Source of the DNA: Tubiluchus corallicola
Taxonomy: Eukaryota > Priapulida > Priapulimorpha > Priapulimorphida > Tubiluchidae
DNA length: 64,000 bases
Reading direction: 5' to 3'
NCBI GenBank assembly: GCA_030141605.1
Contig: JAQGDQ010000380.1
Span: 64,001-128,000, forward strand
Shown: one piece after another, positions 26,601 to 36,708 of the stretch
Layout of the letters: each line of letters opens with the position of its first letter
How positions within the stretch are numbered: position 1 is the stretch's first letter
Program-made: the position numbers and the translations under genes
Notes under the pieces: generated by a model
Told to the model about the DNA's origin: nothing
Databases searched by the model: none
The model's input: only the letters and a program-made list of their open reading frames with translations

Positions 26601-29600
26601 ATATGAACATACAATATATAAAATATAAACAAATGGCAATGAAGGCTAAATAAATAAATAAAGTGTTGAAAGTATAACTTCAAAACCTAATGGTGTTAAA
26701 ATACACAAACTGGAACACTTCCAAAAAATGGGAGAAAGTGAAAGGTGTTATACTATAATTCTAATTATAAAATAAAAATGCTACAATTCTAATAACCAGA
26801 TCACAGATAACTAAATTATTATAAATCATTAAATTTACTTTTTGTGTTTGCAACATTTAGAACGCCATTTCTAAAATCTTCTTTTGTTATTTTGCTGCAG
26901 AATCGTGGTCTATAAATGCGCTGGTCCTTGTCTGAAACCTGTCTGTAAACATCGGTCATTTGCGTTGACCGTGATGTCCCATATAGGTTGGTATGTGTGG
27001 TAAGATGGTCATGTGACCTGCACACAAATCACGGGGATTGTGGGTAAGGGGTACCGTGGTCTGGTTGAATGATGCAGAAGCTATAAAGATTGCTTTGATG
27101 GCCTTCACTGTGTTTGGAAATGGACATTTTTGTGAGTTAGAGATTGTGCGTTAAGTGGGATGGTGTTTTTACCAACTGTAGGAAACTTCTTCGTGGGAAC
27201 AAAACTTCAATCCTGTTCAGGATTTGGGTGTCCTTGATTTAAAGAGAAAGTTACTGTACATTTTGAGTCTTTAAATGCAATCACTTGTGAATGTTCCTAA
27301 GTTTTTACAGGGTAGGACAGCTGGGAAGGGGGTTGAGTTCTGATTTCCGTTTGTCCCTAAGTTTTTGCAGAGTGGGACAGTGGGGGAGGGGGTTGTGTTC
27401 TAACTTCCGTTTGTCGTTAAGTTTTTACAGAGTGGGACAGCCGGGTAGGGGGTTTAAGTTTTAATTTTCGTTTTATAACTTTGTCGCACTCAGTGCCGGG
27501 TAAGTTCGGGTAAGTATTATACCAGGACTACCTGATGCACGACTTCGCTCACAAGTTCTTGCGTTTCTGTTGACTTCCCGCAGTGCTGGGTTTGTATGGA
27601 TTCGTAAGTTACCATATTTATTTAAATTTACGATCAAAGTCGCGATAATCTCGATTCTAAATTTGCAACAATGCAATATCTTCAAGTTTCTACTTAGCAA
27701 CATAATCATGTTATTGGTTGGTTAGAACGATATTCTCTCTGTGTGGTAGGTGCTGCCGCCTGTGGGCATCAATTTGATTCTATAAGGTGGTGTAAGTACA
27801 TGTAGTCGTTCAATGCATGCTGACACATGGAATATTTATGAAAAGCAAGTGTCTTCGGATTCAAACTTTTAGATCAGGCTGATTATTACTGGATGCAGAA
27901 CAGCAGATCTTAGGCATCAGATAAGTTGCTGTTCCTAAAATGGTTTTTTTGAGCAGCTGATTACTAGTAAAGAAATGTGCTGCTAGAATAGTTCGGCATA
28001 TGTGCAAAGGATGGTCCCTCGTATGTGCAAAGGATGGTCCCTCGTATGTGCAAAGGATGGTCCTTCGTATGTGCTTAGGATGGTCCCTCATATGTGCAAA
28101 GAATGGTTCCTCATATGTGCAAAGGATGGTCCCTCGTATGTGCAAAGGATGGTCCTTCGTATGTGCGGAGGATGGTCCTTCGTATGTGCAAGGGATGGTC
28201 CTTCGTATGTGCAAAGGATGGTCCTTCGTATGTGCAAAGGATGGTCCTTCGTATGTGCAAAGGATGGTCCTTCGTATGTGCAAAGGATGGTCCCTCGTAT
28301 GTGCAAAGCATGGTCCTTCGTATGTGCGGAGGATGGTCCTTCGTATGTGCGGAGCATGGTCCTTCGTATGTGCAAAGGATGGTCCCTCGTATGTGCGGAG
28401 GATGGTCCCTCGTATGTGTGGAGGATGGTCCTTCGTATGTGTGGAAGATGGCCCCTCGTATGTGCGGAGGATGTCCCTCGTATTTTTCCTGCCAATTTGC
28501 TGCTGTGAAGATGAAGGTGTTTTGGTAACCAGTACATTAAGTTTGCTGGAAAGAACAGGTTGTGTGGTTATTGCTTATACTTGTATGTCCGTTGTCCAGC
28601 TATGTGGAGACCTAGGTTTGAATCAGCGAAAGAAATGGGAAAGTGATTCTACAGTTGAATTTGCTGAATGATCATTGGCAAGAAATAATAACTCAACTTT
28701 ACTTTACCATCCAGGAGTACCATATGAAGTAAGAGGAGTCACGTTCATGTGTTTTACGTAGTCCTGATATTGAAGTAGAAAGTAGTTTGATGAGCAACAA
28801 GGTCATTTCTGCTAGTTGGCAATAATAAAATGTAGCTGTGTTCTGATGTTCGGGGAACCACCATGGTTGAACTGCTAGAATGCCGGAGAAGCATTTTCGA
28901 AGAGAAAATATGGAGTTATACAGTTGTTAAAGGAAAGAACAATTGAAAGAAAAACTGCTTTATTCTCAAGACCAGTCCTTAAAACTTGTCAAATAGGCAA
29001 ATCAAAAACAACATCTTTGCAATATGTAATACCGCACTCTCACTTCCGTACGAGCCGGTGTTAGAAATTCCGAAATTGAAAACAGCTGAACATCGGCACC
29101 GAGCCGCACAAGGCAAACAGCGTGCGTGAGTGCGGTAAGAGAGAGAGAGAGAGGGAAAGAGGAAGCTGTATGTTTGCATAAAGCAAAAAAAAATGTTACC
29201 TCGGCACGAGGCCCCCCTGGAGGGTGAAGCCCTGGGGAAGTATCCCCACTCCCCCCCCCTGAAATTTGCAAATCAAAAGTCTGAAGTGTTTAGTTAAGGG
29301 TTGTCATGGGAAAATCCTGGAAAGTCGTGGAATAGTCAGGGAAAAATATAATTGGATAAAAAGTCATGGAAATGATGAGAATGGGGAGAAAGGTCAGCGA
29401 AATTGGAAAGGGTTGCAAAAGTGGTGAACTGATATTTTTCTATGCATATTTTTCAGCGATTCGTGTTCAAATAAAATTTTGCTATGGCAGGTTCATAGTG
29501 TCGATTTCTGTTTCCAAAAGTAATGATTGGATTAAGAAAGTTTATTTAGTGTGATTAGTGTAATTTCGTTAGCACTACTGCAACTGTGCCGACACATTAT

Positions 29601-32600
29601 ATATCAGTATATGTATGAATGTCCATACACAAAAATGTTTGAATGTGTATACTGGTAATGCAACTTCTGCTTATCTTGGTCATGGAAAATCAATATTTGG
29701 TCGGGAAAATTTATTTTAAAATTCTGTGGAAACCCTGCTAATGCTGCACACAGTTGTTCTTTCTTTGCTTTGGATTGTTCTAGGTTAACAACAACTTATT
29801 TCTGACGATTCTTTATGCTTGTTTTGCGTTACGTAAGTAAACAAACACTAGGTAGGATGTTCGCATAGTTTTGATTATGGGTGAATTTATGACTGCATGT
29901 AGCGTTGTCCTTATCGCCAGGTACAGCAGGTGCCGTAATGTATTCTCTCATCTTGGTTCTGTCTTGGTGCAGCATTTTCACATCGACTTAGTCTTTCTGT
30001 TTCTCCGTCTTTCTTCCCTTTCACTCTTTTCATCTATCCTTCTCCTTTTCCATTTCTTCTTGAGATTGGCCATTAATTTATGCGGCTGTCGCCATTGAGG
30101 TGGGCTTTAATTTATGACGCCATTTTAGGTCTCCTCAGCCACACAATTTACTATTTGTAGTTTACAGTCTTAAATTATTACAGAAAACTCAATTTGTATG
30201 TGTTCCTGCTGTTGGTTAAGTAAAAAAAAATCTGGAAATATTGAAATCTTGTTCGATCATTTTCTTGATCTCATAGAAATCTCATTGTCATTTATCAGTA
30301 GGGATGAATGTCTCATTCTGTGTTGTGCACAAATCATCTCAGAATTAGATTCTGCGGAATGTCAATTGTCCGTTACAGTTACTGCATTATGGCAGCCAGA
30401 CAGAGAGATAAGTTTCAGTTCTACCCTTTATTTCGCAGAAGGAAGGTCTCGTTCTTATAACGTTTACTAATTTTGTAAGACTGTCTAATCTTCTGTGTTT
30501 AAGTTGGATTTTCTAATCATTTATCTACATTCGGGCATGAACGTTTGTCGTAATTGTGAATAATTTTCATTTTGCGACCAGCTAGAAACTGCAAAGTGAA
30601 ATAAATGCGATTTTTACATTTTCTAACACGACACGATAGTTTTTTTCCTATGTGCGACTTGAACTAAACTGCATCTTTAGCTTAACTTAACTTTTGATTG
30701 ACGTTTTGACCGAAAACATTAACAGAAATTTTCATAACACATAACTGATGCTTTTGTTGATTGAATAACTAGGCATGTGCAAGCCTAGTTTTAAACCAAT
30801 ATTTAAAGAAAGTAGATATTAAATGATCAATACAGAACAGTGTTAATGAATCGTAAAGTGGCAGATTATTCTACTAATAGCAGGGGTTCTGGGTAAGCTA
30901 TTTCATATACCGTCAATGTTAGCATTCTGGATTATATAAAATATTGCAAAGCCTGCCATTTACTGAAGGGTGTGTATAGTCAGTTAAATGTGTATTTTTT
31001 TTTACAAAACTTGTTGATGTTAACACCACTCGATGTATTTTTTGTGGTGTTAGTTGGCAAGCATAAGTTTTCAAAATATCGTAGGAACTCATTGTACTTT
31101 TTTGCAGTTTTTTTGTACCCCGATTACAACCCTAGCCTTTTATCATACAGGGATGAGAATATTCCGCGGAGTTTTTGGAAGACCAGTAATGCCATTTTTG
31201 TGAATCGCGTAAATTCGTTGAGGAAATTTTTATGGACCCAGTACATTATTTCACAAGCTGACCGCTAGTTGGCAGGCCGTCACTTTGTTTACATCACGTA
31301 CATCAGTGTAACCACGTGTACATCTCTATGTATAAAAATATAGAATCAATTGTGCGAAGTTATTTGAGTCAATTGCAGACAGTTTTTATATACTTTTGCA
31401 TAGGTGCGCCCAGTACTTAGACGTTTTTGAGGCAATTAGGTATCATGTATCCTTGATAGTTGGGTATTTTAAATTATGCATGAAATAAGGTAACTGATAT
31501 TTTAAGTCCACTTAGAGGCTCTCTATAGTTACAAAATTTTAATTTGTTGCTGCCTACGCAGCCCCCAAACCCCCAGCCTGTTACAGAGTTTTTTGCAATT
31601 TGTCATTCTCATCCCTGACCCCGATTACAACCCTAGCCTTTTATCGTAACAAATGACACCTTGTTTAGTGCTGGGTAAGTTCCGGGTAAGTATACCAGGA
31701 CTGCCTGAGCGCTGATGAATGTTGAGATTGTGCTTTTAATGTTGACGAGATCACGTAACAGTTCTTTCGGGATTTCTATTGGAGGTAAAACTCGTTGTTG
31801 TGATACTTTGTTAAAATGATTCTTTGTTTTTAAGAGCTGCCGAATGTGATTTTTCACGCAATGCCACAATTTCCTTTTTGTTTCAAAGGCCTGTTTAATC
31901 CAAGTGACAATTACTTAACCAATTTTAAAAGAATTATCGATTAAAGCAATATTTGTTGTCGATATGGTATTATTTATCACATACTGCCCGTTCACACACA
32001 CACACGCGCGCACACATACAAACACACGCATCGTCATAGATTCACATCACTATCAAAGAACAGAACAATATAATAAAATTTCTGCAATTTTAGCCCTAAA
32101 ATTTAATTTTTCAATAATTATTGATTAATTATTTTGGTGCATGCTACATGAAATTATAAATCAGATTTCATATTATTGCTCTAGAAACTAAAGGTAAGTA
32201 GATTTTTATCCTTGGACATACTTCTTCCAAACTTGAAGAGATTGCTGTAATCTTAAGGCAGTTTTAAACGTCACAGCGTGAACCACATTTGAGCCTTGCT
32301 TGAGAAATATTCTGCATCGCACATGTAGCTTTGTGAGAAGTATGGCCCGGCTCGCATTATTTTTTAAGGCTCCTCCACATTTTTTGAGGCGATGATTTTA
32401 GTATTTGTTTTTATTTGCGTAATTTTCAGCCGCGTATAAGCACGCTGACGGGAAGAAGATAGATAACAGGAGAGTTCTGGTGGACGTGGAGCGGAGTCGA
32501 ACGGTCAAAGGTTGGCTTCCTCGAAGATTAGGTACAAAATTTAGTTACATACTTTGTAGTAGAAATGTCATTGAATCACAGTTCTCAAACAGTGAAAACT

Positions 32601-35094
32601 GTATATAACAGGTGTGTGCAAATTATCTGACTAGCCGGGCCACATTAAGCATTCCCACAATTCCTGTGGGCCACATGCAGTTTGGTCGAGGAGCCAAGTA
32701 CAGTAGGACCTAATAGCGATTTTTTTTTGCATCCGATTTGCGCACATCATTACTACTGCACTACTACACTCAAGAAACTATTTTAGAAGTTATTAAAATT
32801 TATATTAAAACCCAAATATTTCGTCATGTCCGACAGTGACATTAAGTGACAACGGTCTTGTAGGGGTTAATGCCATCCGATCTAGAGGAAAAAAACTACC
32901 CGCACTATCTTTGCGATATTGGCGCGGACTTCAGCTGGATCGCATGGGCCGCACTTTCATTACAGTGACAAACCTCTTCGCGGGCCGCAGTTTGCACACC
33001 CCTGGTATATATATATATGAACAGTATATACACTGCAGCAGAGTCAAAGCCAAGCTGTGTGCTACCTTGGGAATTTTATCTAGAAACTTAGTATGCACTA
33101 GACTAGTTGCTGTAATAACAGGTTGCAGGCAAAATTCCTTCGCATAAAATTTGTTGCCAGCTCTGGCTTGATACAAATGGCTAGCAGTTAGTGGTCAGTC
33201 GGGAAGCAAAAACATATGAACCTATACAATAATTGCACTGCTTGCATTACTAGTGCGATTTTGAAACAGAATAATGCAGCATCGAATTAAGTAAAAAAAT
33301 TGTCAATAAAATAAAAATTGAATTTCTGCAAAGTCGTCACTAAAACGAAACGATGCGTCGTTAAGTGAAGAAAAGGTGTTACATGTTGAGCGTCAAGTGA
33401 AGAAAAGGTGTTACATGTTGAGCGTCATTAAGTGAAGAAAAGGTGCTACATGTTGAGCATCAAGTGAAGAAAAGGTGTTACATGTTGAGCGTCGTTAAGT
33501 GAAGAAAAGGTGTTACTTGTTGAGCGTCGTTAAGTGAAGAAAAGGTGTTACATGTTGAGCGTCGTTAAGTGAAGAAAAGGTGTTACATGTTGAGCGTCGT
33601 TAAGTGAAGAAAAGGTGTTACATGTTGAGCGTCGTTAAGTGAAGAAAAGGTGTTACATGTTGAGCGTCGTTAAGTGAAGAAAAGGTGTTACATGCTGAGC
33701 GTCTTTAAAATGAAACAGCGCTAAGCGGGAGAGTCGTTAAAACACAAGAACACACATAAAACTTAAAAAATTCATCTGGAAATTTTATACCACTTACATA
33801 CTACTTTTTCGTATGCATGGCTACCATTGGCTTTAACGCTTTATAAAATGTGTAAATTTAAACTCCCGCGATGACCGTTAGATGCAGCCATTTAAATCGT
33901 ATGTCGTTTGAAACAAGTTTTAATAACATTAAGTAAAGTTTGAAAAATAATCAGAGCATTCGTAGCATACGTGTTACTAATTAAGAGGACAGATTGAATA
34001 GTTTCACTGCCTTCACAACATCAAGAAACTTTGTGCACACTGGACACTCATTAATTCGTCATAGCATTGCTCCGCTCGATCGTGCACACTCCCTCTTGGC
34101 GCTGGGCCCAATTTAAACAAATCTGTCGACTTGGCTTGAGACCGGCCATGATTGCTGCGTAATGCGTATTCGGACAGTAGCGAACGCGTTCTAGTGATTG
34201 TGGATTGTCTTGCAGATTGAACATTGCGTACACATCGAAACACTACCACGTGTTTAAGTACAAACTACTGTATATGTATTAAGGATCACGCATTAGAGTT
34301 GTACCCTAAGACTAAAATTCTTGTGGAATATTTGCACCACATTTGCACCGCATGCACTGTTGCTTTCAGACAAGTTGGTGCTCTTATTTTTTCGGTGTTC
34401 AATGGTGTCAACTCTCTGTAAGCTAGTACAAAAGACTAAAATCAACATACTCCCTAATTTGGCTCTGCTTTTATATACTAATTTTGTCGTTGCAATAAAT
34501 TGTAGAGAAAACACTTCTTTTTAAGAGATTTACAGCTGAAAAGATTTTCTGCCGTATCGTTATGTATAAGATTTTTAGAATTCTGTTTTTACTTCAGGCG
34601 GAGGTCTTGGTGGAACACGAAAAGGTGGTCCAGAGGTAAATATTCGACATTCTGGAAGGGAAGACCCATCTCGTGACAGTAATCGAGAACGCTCTCGTTC
34701 AAGATCAGAAATTCGCAACCGCGGGCGGCCCGAACGACCGGAGAAGGAGCGACATCGTCGCAGTCGATCTCGGGAGCGGCGCAGACGCAGCCGCTCGCGC
34801 GAACGTCGCCGATCTCGCAGTCGTAGCCGCGACCGTAAACGCAAACGCAGCCGCTCGCGCGAGCGAAGCCGTCGGGATCGCTCCCGCGAACGCAAGCCCA
34901 AAGTCGAGGAAATTGGTGGCGTTCCCGCCACCGAGGAAGGCGGAGAGGAAATCAACTTTGACAACATTCGCGTCAAGCAAGAAAAGTTTGATGCAGGGTA
35001 CGTGAAATCAGAAAGTCAAAATCTAGATCAACCTCTTGTTATTGCAAAAGCAGAAAATGGTGAATCAAATGATGCAGAAATGGGTGAGCAGTGA
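14560..35094 (+). CDS. SNRNP70: U1 snRNP 70 kDa protein (SNRNP70), 3' four coding exons
   Basis: U1-70K binds stem-loop I of U1 snRNA in the U1 snRNP, which recognises 5' splice sites in the nucleus. Four exons join in frame: 14560-14687, 19034-19115, 32430-32531 and 34598-35094, with introns in phases 0, 1 and 1 and GT..AG borders throughout. The product carries the DPHN segment before the RRM, an RNP2-like [11 protein letters not shown]1 inside [10 protein letters not shown], the [19 protein letters not shown] stretch, [10 protein letters not shown], a glycine-rich [11 protein letters not shown] hinge, and a long RS/RE/RD tail ending at TGA 35092-35094. These match the known order in U1-70K. 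About 90 N-terminal residues of the family are missing: the first exon begins in phase 1 (it supplies the last two bases of a Trp codon), and no N-terminal exon was found in 1-14559, so it probably lies outside the window. The second intron is 13.3 kb and packed with repeats. The gene converges with the LDLa gene on the other strand. Confidence 0.96.
15088..15217 (+). repeat. Retrotransposon 3'-UTR-like repeat, copy 2
   Basis: Near copy of 12986-13116, followed by a (TA)n tail at 15220-15236, as at the 3' end of a non-LTR insertion. Confidence 0.65.
15962..16797. repeat. 104-bp tandem repeat, 8 units (SNRNP70 intron)
   Basis: Unit TTTATATTAGGTGTTGGAAC... to ...GAGTGAGTGTGAAGAAAG, about 104 bp, with a few substitutions between units. 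Confidence 0.93.
17090..18030. mobile_element. Family M3 copy, interrupted by hAT copy 1
   Basis: 17090-17327 and 17810-18030 correspond to successive parts of 56690-57060 (CAGTAACGCTGTAT, CCCGCGATGACCGT, later GGCGCACCCTGG versus GGTGCACCCTGGG). The 474-bp hAT element lies between them. Confidence 0.7.
17328..17801 (+). mobile_element. Non-autonomous hAT-type element, 474 bp (copy 1)
   Basis: Ends CAGGGGTGTGCAAAT...ATTTGCTCACCCCTG with a perfect 8-bp target duplication CTTTACAT (17320-17327, 17802-17809). The CAGGGGTG start and 8-bp duplication are diagnostic of the hAT superfamily. No transposase frame. It is inserted in a copy of the long-TIR repeat (17.09-18.03 kb). Confidence 0.93.
19034..19115 (+). 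CDS. SNRNP70: SNRNP70 exon: RRM RNP1
   Basis: The acceptor is TTATTTTCAG and the donor T|GTAAGT. The exon runs from phase 0 to phase 1. It encodes [18 protein letters not shown], which contains RNP1 (RGYAFIEY), the RNA-contacting strand of the RRM. A 27-bp palindromic minisatellite begins only about 170 bp after the donor. Confidence 0.97.
19286..19745. repeat. 27-bp palindromic minisatellite, about 17 units
   Basis: Each unit contains GTAGTATGCATACTAC, a 16-bp perfect palindrome, plus TGTGTGAGAGT. It begins about 170 bp after the donor of the SNRNP70 RNP1 exon. The 165-codon frame on the - strand is the repeat only. Confidence 0.94.
20521..22168. mobile_element. pogo-like non-autonomous element with internal array and nested LTR
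   Basis: It starts CAGTAAGTCCTCGCTTAGTG after TA (20519-20520). The reverse complement of this end, TTAAGCGAGGAGTTACTG, recurs at the end of every internal repeat unit from 21611 to 22168. The left part carries the solo LTR 20627-20995. The right part is an array of about five 113-115-bp units. The right border is uncertain because the terminal motif itself is repeated. Confidence 0.75.
20627..20995 (-). mobile_element. Solo LTR, 369 bp, family 1 (copy 1)
   Basis: Ends TGTTGTG...CACAACA with perfect 5-bp duplications GTTCT at 20622-20626 and 20996-21000. Read on the - strand it has a CTATGTAAGG-type TATA region and an AATAAACT signal, as in copy 2. It is nested inside the MITE at 20521-22168, so it is younger than that element. 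Confidence 0.92.
22503..22612. repeat. Three copies of a ~35-bp unit
   Basis: GTAGTTGTACAGAATGATAC followed by GACATACTG occurs three times with small changes. Confidence 0.8.
22990..23780. mobile_element. Family M3 fragment, interrupted by the pogo-like MITE
   Basis: 23060-23160 (GACGTCATGTAATGGCGGC) and 23675-23780 (TTTCTGAAATCTATTTCAGG) match 57060-57250. The pogo-like element sits between them. Confidence 0.68.
23161..23673. mobile_element. pogo/Tigger-like MITE, 513 bp
   Basis: TIRs CAGTCATACCCCGGTTTTCG and CGAAAACAGAGGTATGACTG with TA duplications at 23159-23160 and 23674-23675. The TIR type and TA target suggest the Tc1/mariner superfamily, pogo branch. It splits a copy of the long-TIR repeat family. 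The short open frames within it look incidental. Confidence 0.88.
23781..25084. other. Intron sequence of SNRNP70, nothing specific
   Basis: AT-rich. A block at 24343-24500 (TTATTATTATTATTTATTCG, then CAATAACAAAATTATGTACA) resembles a reverse-oriented retroelement 3' tail. The 130-codon frame on - at 24779-25171 has no recognisable domain. Confidence 0.5.
25085..25975. repeat. 60-bp minisatellite, about 14 units
   Basis: Exact 60-bp unit (GATTGTTCTAACAAAGCTGC, then AAGTGTTGCAAGCTTGATGG, then CCCAGTTAAATGCTCGTCTT). It is open on both strands as 20-residue repeats ([20 protein letters not shown] on +). SNRNP70 intron 2. No sign that it is translated. Confidence 0.94.
25976..27296. other. Intron sequence of SNRNP70, nothing specific
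   Basis: No exon, RNA or repeat border recognised. Confidence 0.5.
27297..27475. repeat. Three ~62-bp units
   Basis: CTAAGTTTTTACAG, GGGACAG, then a run of G and TTCCGTTTGTCC, repeated three times. Confidence 0.85.
27998..28490. repeat. 23-bp minisatellite, about 21 units
   Basis: Unit TATGTGCAAAGGATGGTCCTTCG. Since 23 is not a multiple of three and the unit lacks stops, all three + frames and a - frame are open. These frames are artefacts of the unit. Confidence 0.94.
28866..29275. repeat. Dispersed repeat family M7, copy 1
   Basis: CGGAGAAGCATTTTCGAAGA and CAAATCAAAAACAACATCTT, then GAGGCCCCCCTGGAGGGTGA, also occur in this order at 48370-48660. A (GA)n insertion and extra sequence at about 29060-29190 are unique to this copy. 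Confidence 0.72.
29296..29737 (+). mobile_element. MITE family M5, copy 1
   Basis: About 440 bp similar to 37796-38190 (shared TTTTTCAGCGATTCGTGTTC, ATGTCCATACACAAAAATGT, CTTATCTTGGTCATGGAAAA). It ends GTGGAAACCCTG, the inverted counterpart of the CAGGGTTCCCAC start of copy 2. Confidence 0.75.
29738..31116. other. Intron sequence of SNRNP70, nothing specific
   Basis: A 60-bp segment (AAACAAACACTAGGTAGGAT, about 29840-29892) recurs at 40230-40290. Other frames show no domain. Confidence 0.5.
31148..31617 (+). mobile_element. MITE family M1, copy 2 (470 bp), with 31-bp flanking duplications
   Basis: Perfect 13-bp TIRs CAGGGATGAGAAT / ATTCTCATCCCTG. The 31 bases before it (31117-31147) and the 31 bases after it (31618-31648) are identical but for one base and abut the element exactly. 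It lies in SNRNP70 intron 2. Confidence 0.88.
32430..32531 (+). CDS. SNRNP70: SNRNP70 exon: end of RRM
   Basis: The acceptor is AATTTTCAG and the donor G|GTACAA, phase 1 at both ends. The exon encodes [20 protein letters not shown] then [13 protein letters not shown]. This is the last RRM strand and the highly conserved linker that follows it in U1-70K. Confidence 0.97.
32609..33004 (-). mobile_element. Non-autonomous hAT-type element (copy 2)
   Basis: Same family as 17328-17801 but inverted and somewhat shorter. It starts CAGGTGTGTGCAAAT and ends TTTGCACACCCCTG, with 8-bp flanks GTATATAA and GTATATAT (7 of 8 match). It lies in SNRNP70 intron 3. Confidence 0.88.
33013..33750. mobile_element. 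Partial copy of the 20521-22168 element with its own array
   Basis: From about 33028 the sequence follows 21205-21600 closely (shared AGTCAAAGCCAAGC, TTAGTGGTCAGT, ATTACTAGTGC). It then expands a different 35-bp unit (33360-33705). The left end is missing; it abuts the hAT copy 2. Confidence 0.75.
33360..33705. repeat. 35-bp minisatellite, about 10 units
   Basis: Unit GTCGTTAAGTGAAGAAAAGG then TGTTACATGTTGAGC, inside the pogo-like fragment 33013-33750. Confidence 0.92.
33765..34005. mobile_element. Family M3 end fragment
   Basis: Matches the TIR part of M3 (AAACTCCCGCGATGACCGTT, AGTTTGAAAAATAATCAGAG). Only one end is present, just upstream of SNRNP70's last coding exon. Confidence 0.65.
34598..35094 (+). 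CDS. SNRNP70: SNRNP70 terminal coding exon: Gly hinge and RS domain
   Basis: The acceptor is TTTACTTCAG. The exon opens with [10 protein letters not shown], then about 70 residues of alternating R with S, E or D, then an acidic/lysine tail. TGA lies at 35092. The RS part is markedly richer in G+C than the surrounding DNA. A good internal donor (G|GTACGTG, GT at 34998) lies inside the exon; its use would drop the last 31 residues. I see no matching acceptor, so I read through it. Confidence 0.95.
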
Positions 35095-35249
35095 TATGAC
35101 TGAGTACTTTTATCACAATAATTAGAATTGTTAGGCAAGACTGTAATTAGTGTTTTAAAAAGCTGCGAGTTGTAAACTTGTTGTTGTTTGCATTTGCTTT
35201 TTACTTCAAGTTTAGCCGGTAAATGCAAATTAAAAGTACCGTTTCTTAT

Positions 35250-35838
35250 GGTGTGTTCAGACTAGCGAGTTCTCTGTCTTGAGTTTTTTCTGTGACAACA
35301 AACTCGCTAGTGTGAGCTGCTTTGCGAGTTACTTTTCAGCAAACTCTTCGACAATTGCCTGCGAATTCACTAACTGTCTAGTATGTGAACGCGCCTCGGC
35401 GTGTTCAGACTAGCGAGTTTTCTGTCTTGGGTTTGCTCTGTGACAACAAACTCGTTAGTGTGAGCTGCTTTGCGAGTTACTTTTCAGTAAACTCTTCGAC
35501 AATTGCCTGCGAATTCACTAACTGTCTAGTATGTGAACGCCTCGGCGTGTTCAGACTAGCGAGTTTTCTCTGTGACAACAAACTCGTTAGTGTGAGCTGC
35601 TTTGCGAGTTACTTTTCAGTAAACTCTTCGACAGTTGCCTGCAAATTCACTAACCTCTTCGAGTTACTCTCGACACTTTTCTGGCATCAAAGAAACCTTG
35701 TACACGTCTCGTAGCGAATAAAGAAGTGAGTATCAGTTCGCGCTTACTGTTAGGGAACAACCTGCAGCAAGTTTTACTCTCTATTCTGAACACACTTGTG
35801 AGTTACTTAGCAAGAAAACTTTTTAGTCTGAATGCACC
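35250..35838. mobile_element. MITE family M2 with internal triplication
   Basis: Ends GGTGTGTTCAGACTAGCGAG and TTTAGTCTGAATGCACC are inverted repeats. Inside, a unit of about 150 bp (GTGTTCAGACTAGCGAGTTT...) occurs three times (35251-35665). It starts 155 bp after the SNRNP70 stop, so it probably lies in the 3' UTR, and it contributes an AATAAA at 35717-35722. Confidence 0.72.
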
Positions 35839-36708
35839 GTTGAAATCATAGTAATTAACGTAAGATTCTGACCTCCAGGCTTTGAAATTGATCAGAATTA
35901 TGAATAAAGATGCTTACCTAGGCCTATGTAATGCTACTGGACAGAGAATAATTCCCAAATATCCATGTTCTCTGGTCATGAAATTGTTGATATATTTCAT
36001 TTTCCCTGATTTTATTTCACCATTTCGTTATCCTGAACAATATGAGAGTTTCCATCTGTGAACCAATGCAGTTTGTGAGCAGTTTACGGTAAAGAAACCT
36101 CGTATTATGTACTTTCGAATCTTGATTTCCTTTCCTATCGTTTTATTGACTTTTTTAGCCATTTCCTGTGTATTTAGTGAAATTTATTATTTGACACATT
36201 CCAACGATAAAATCTTTATTACATGCCAGCGTTAATATTACACAGCATAAGCAATCTTTCCCGATAAGGTTGCTTTTGTAATAGTGGACGATATGCTTTG
36301 CACGCTTGTGACCATGCAGTCTTGGCGACATTTGCTGCTAATGTTTGATTATTTAAAAATCATCTAGGTTTTCAAATCATAGTATGCTTTCTCCGATCAT
36401 GCAATCCGAAGATTGTATGCATGGGGGGTTTTGTATGCAAACACATTTAAACTGACATTACTCTACAAGTTCATAACTATTGCACTTGTCACGTGATGAA
36501 TCATTGTTTTAAAACATCATTTACATGTACAAATCAAAGTACTGAAAACTTTTGCGTCATGCAGCAGTAGTGATTTGGTAAAGAGACGTTTGTTAAGGAT
36601 CGGAAACATTTCTAACTGTATACAATTTAAGCAAACGCTTGATATTTCCCAGAAATAGTGAACAATTAAAATCAATTTTTTATTATAGGCGCTTAAAGGC
36701 ATTTATAA

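Noticed and set aside
28000-28671. 223-codon frame and several overlapping ones
   Set aside because: A 23-bp unit without stops opens all frames, so none is preferred.
34575-34980. Arginine-rich and alanine-rich frames in other readings of the last SNRNP70 exon
   Set aside because: Shadows of the RS-domain coding sequence. The + frame beginning at 34600 matches U1-70K.
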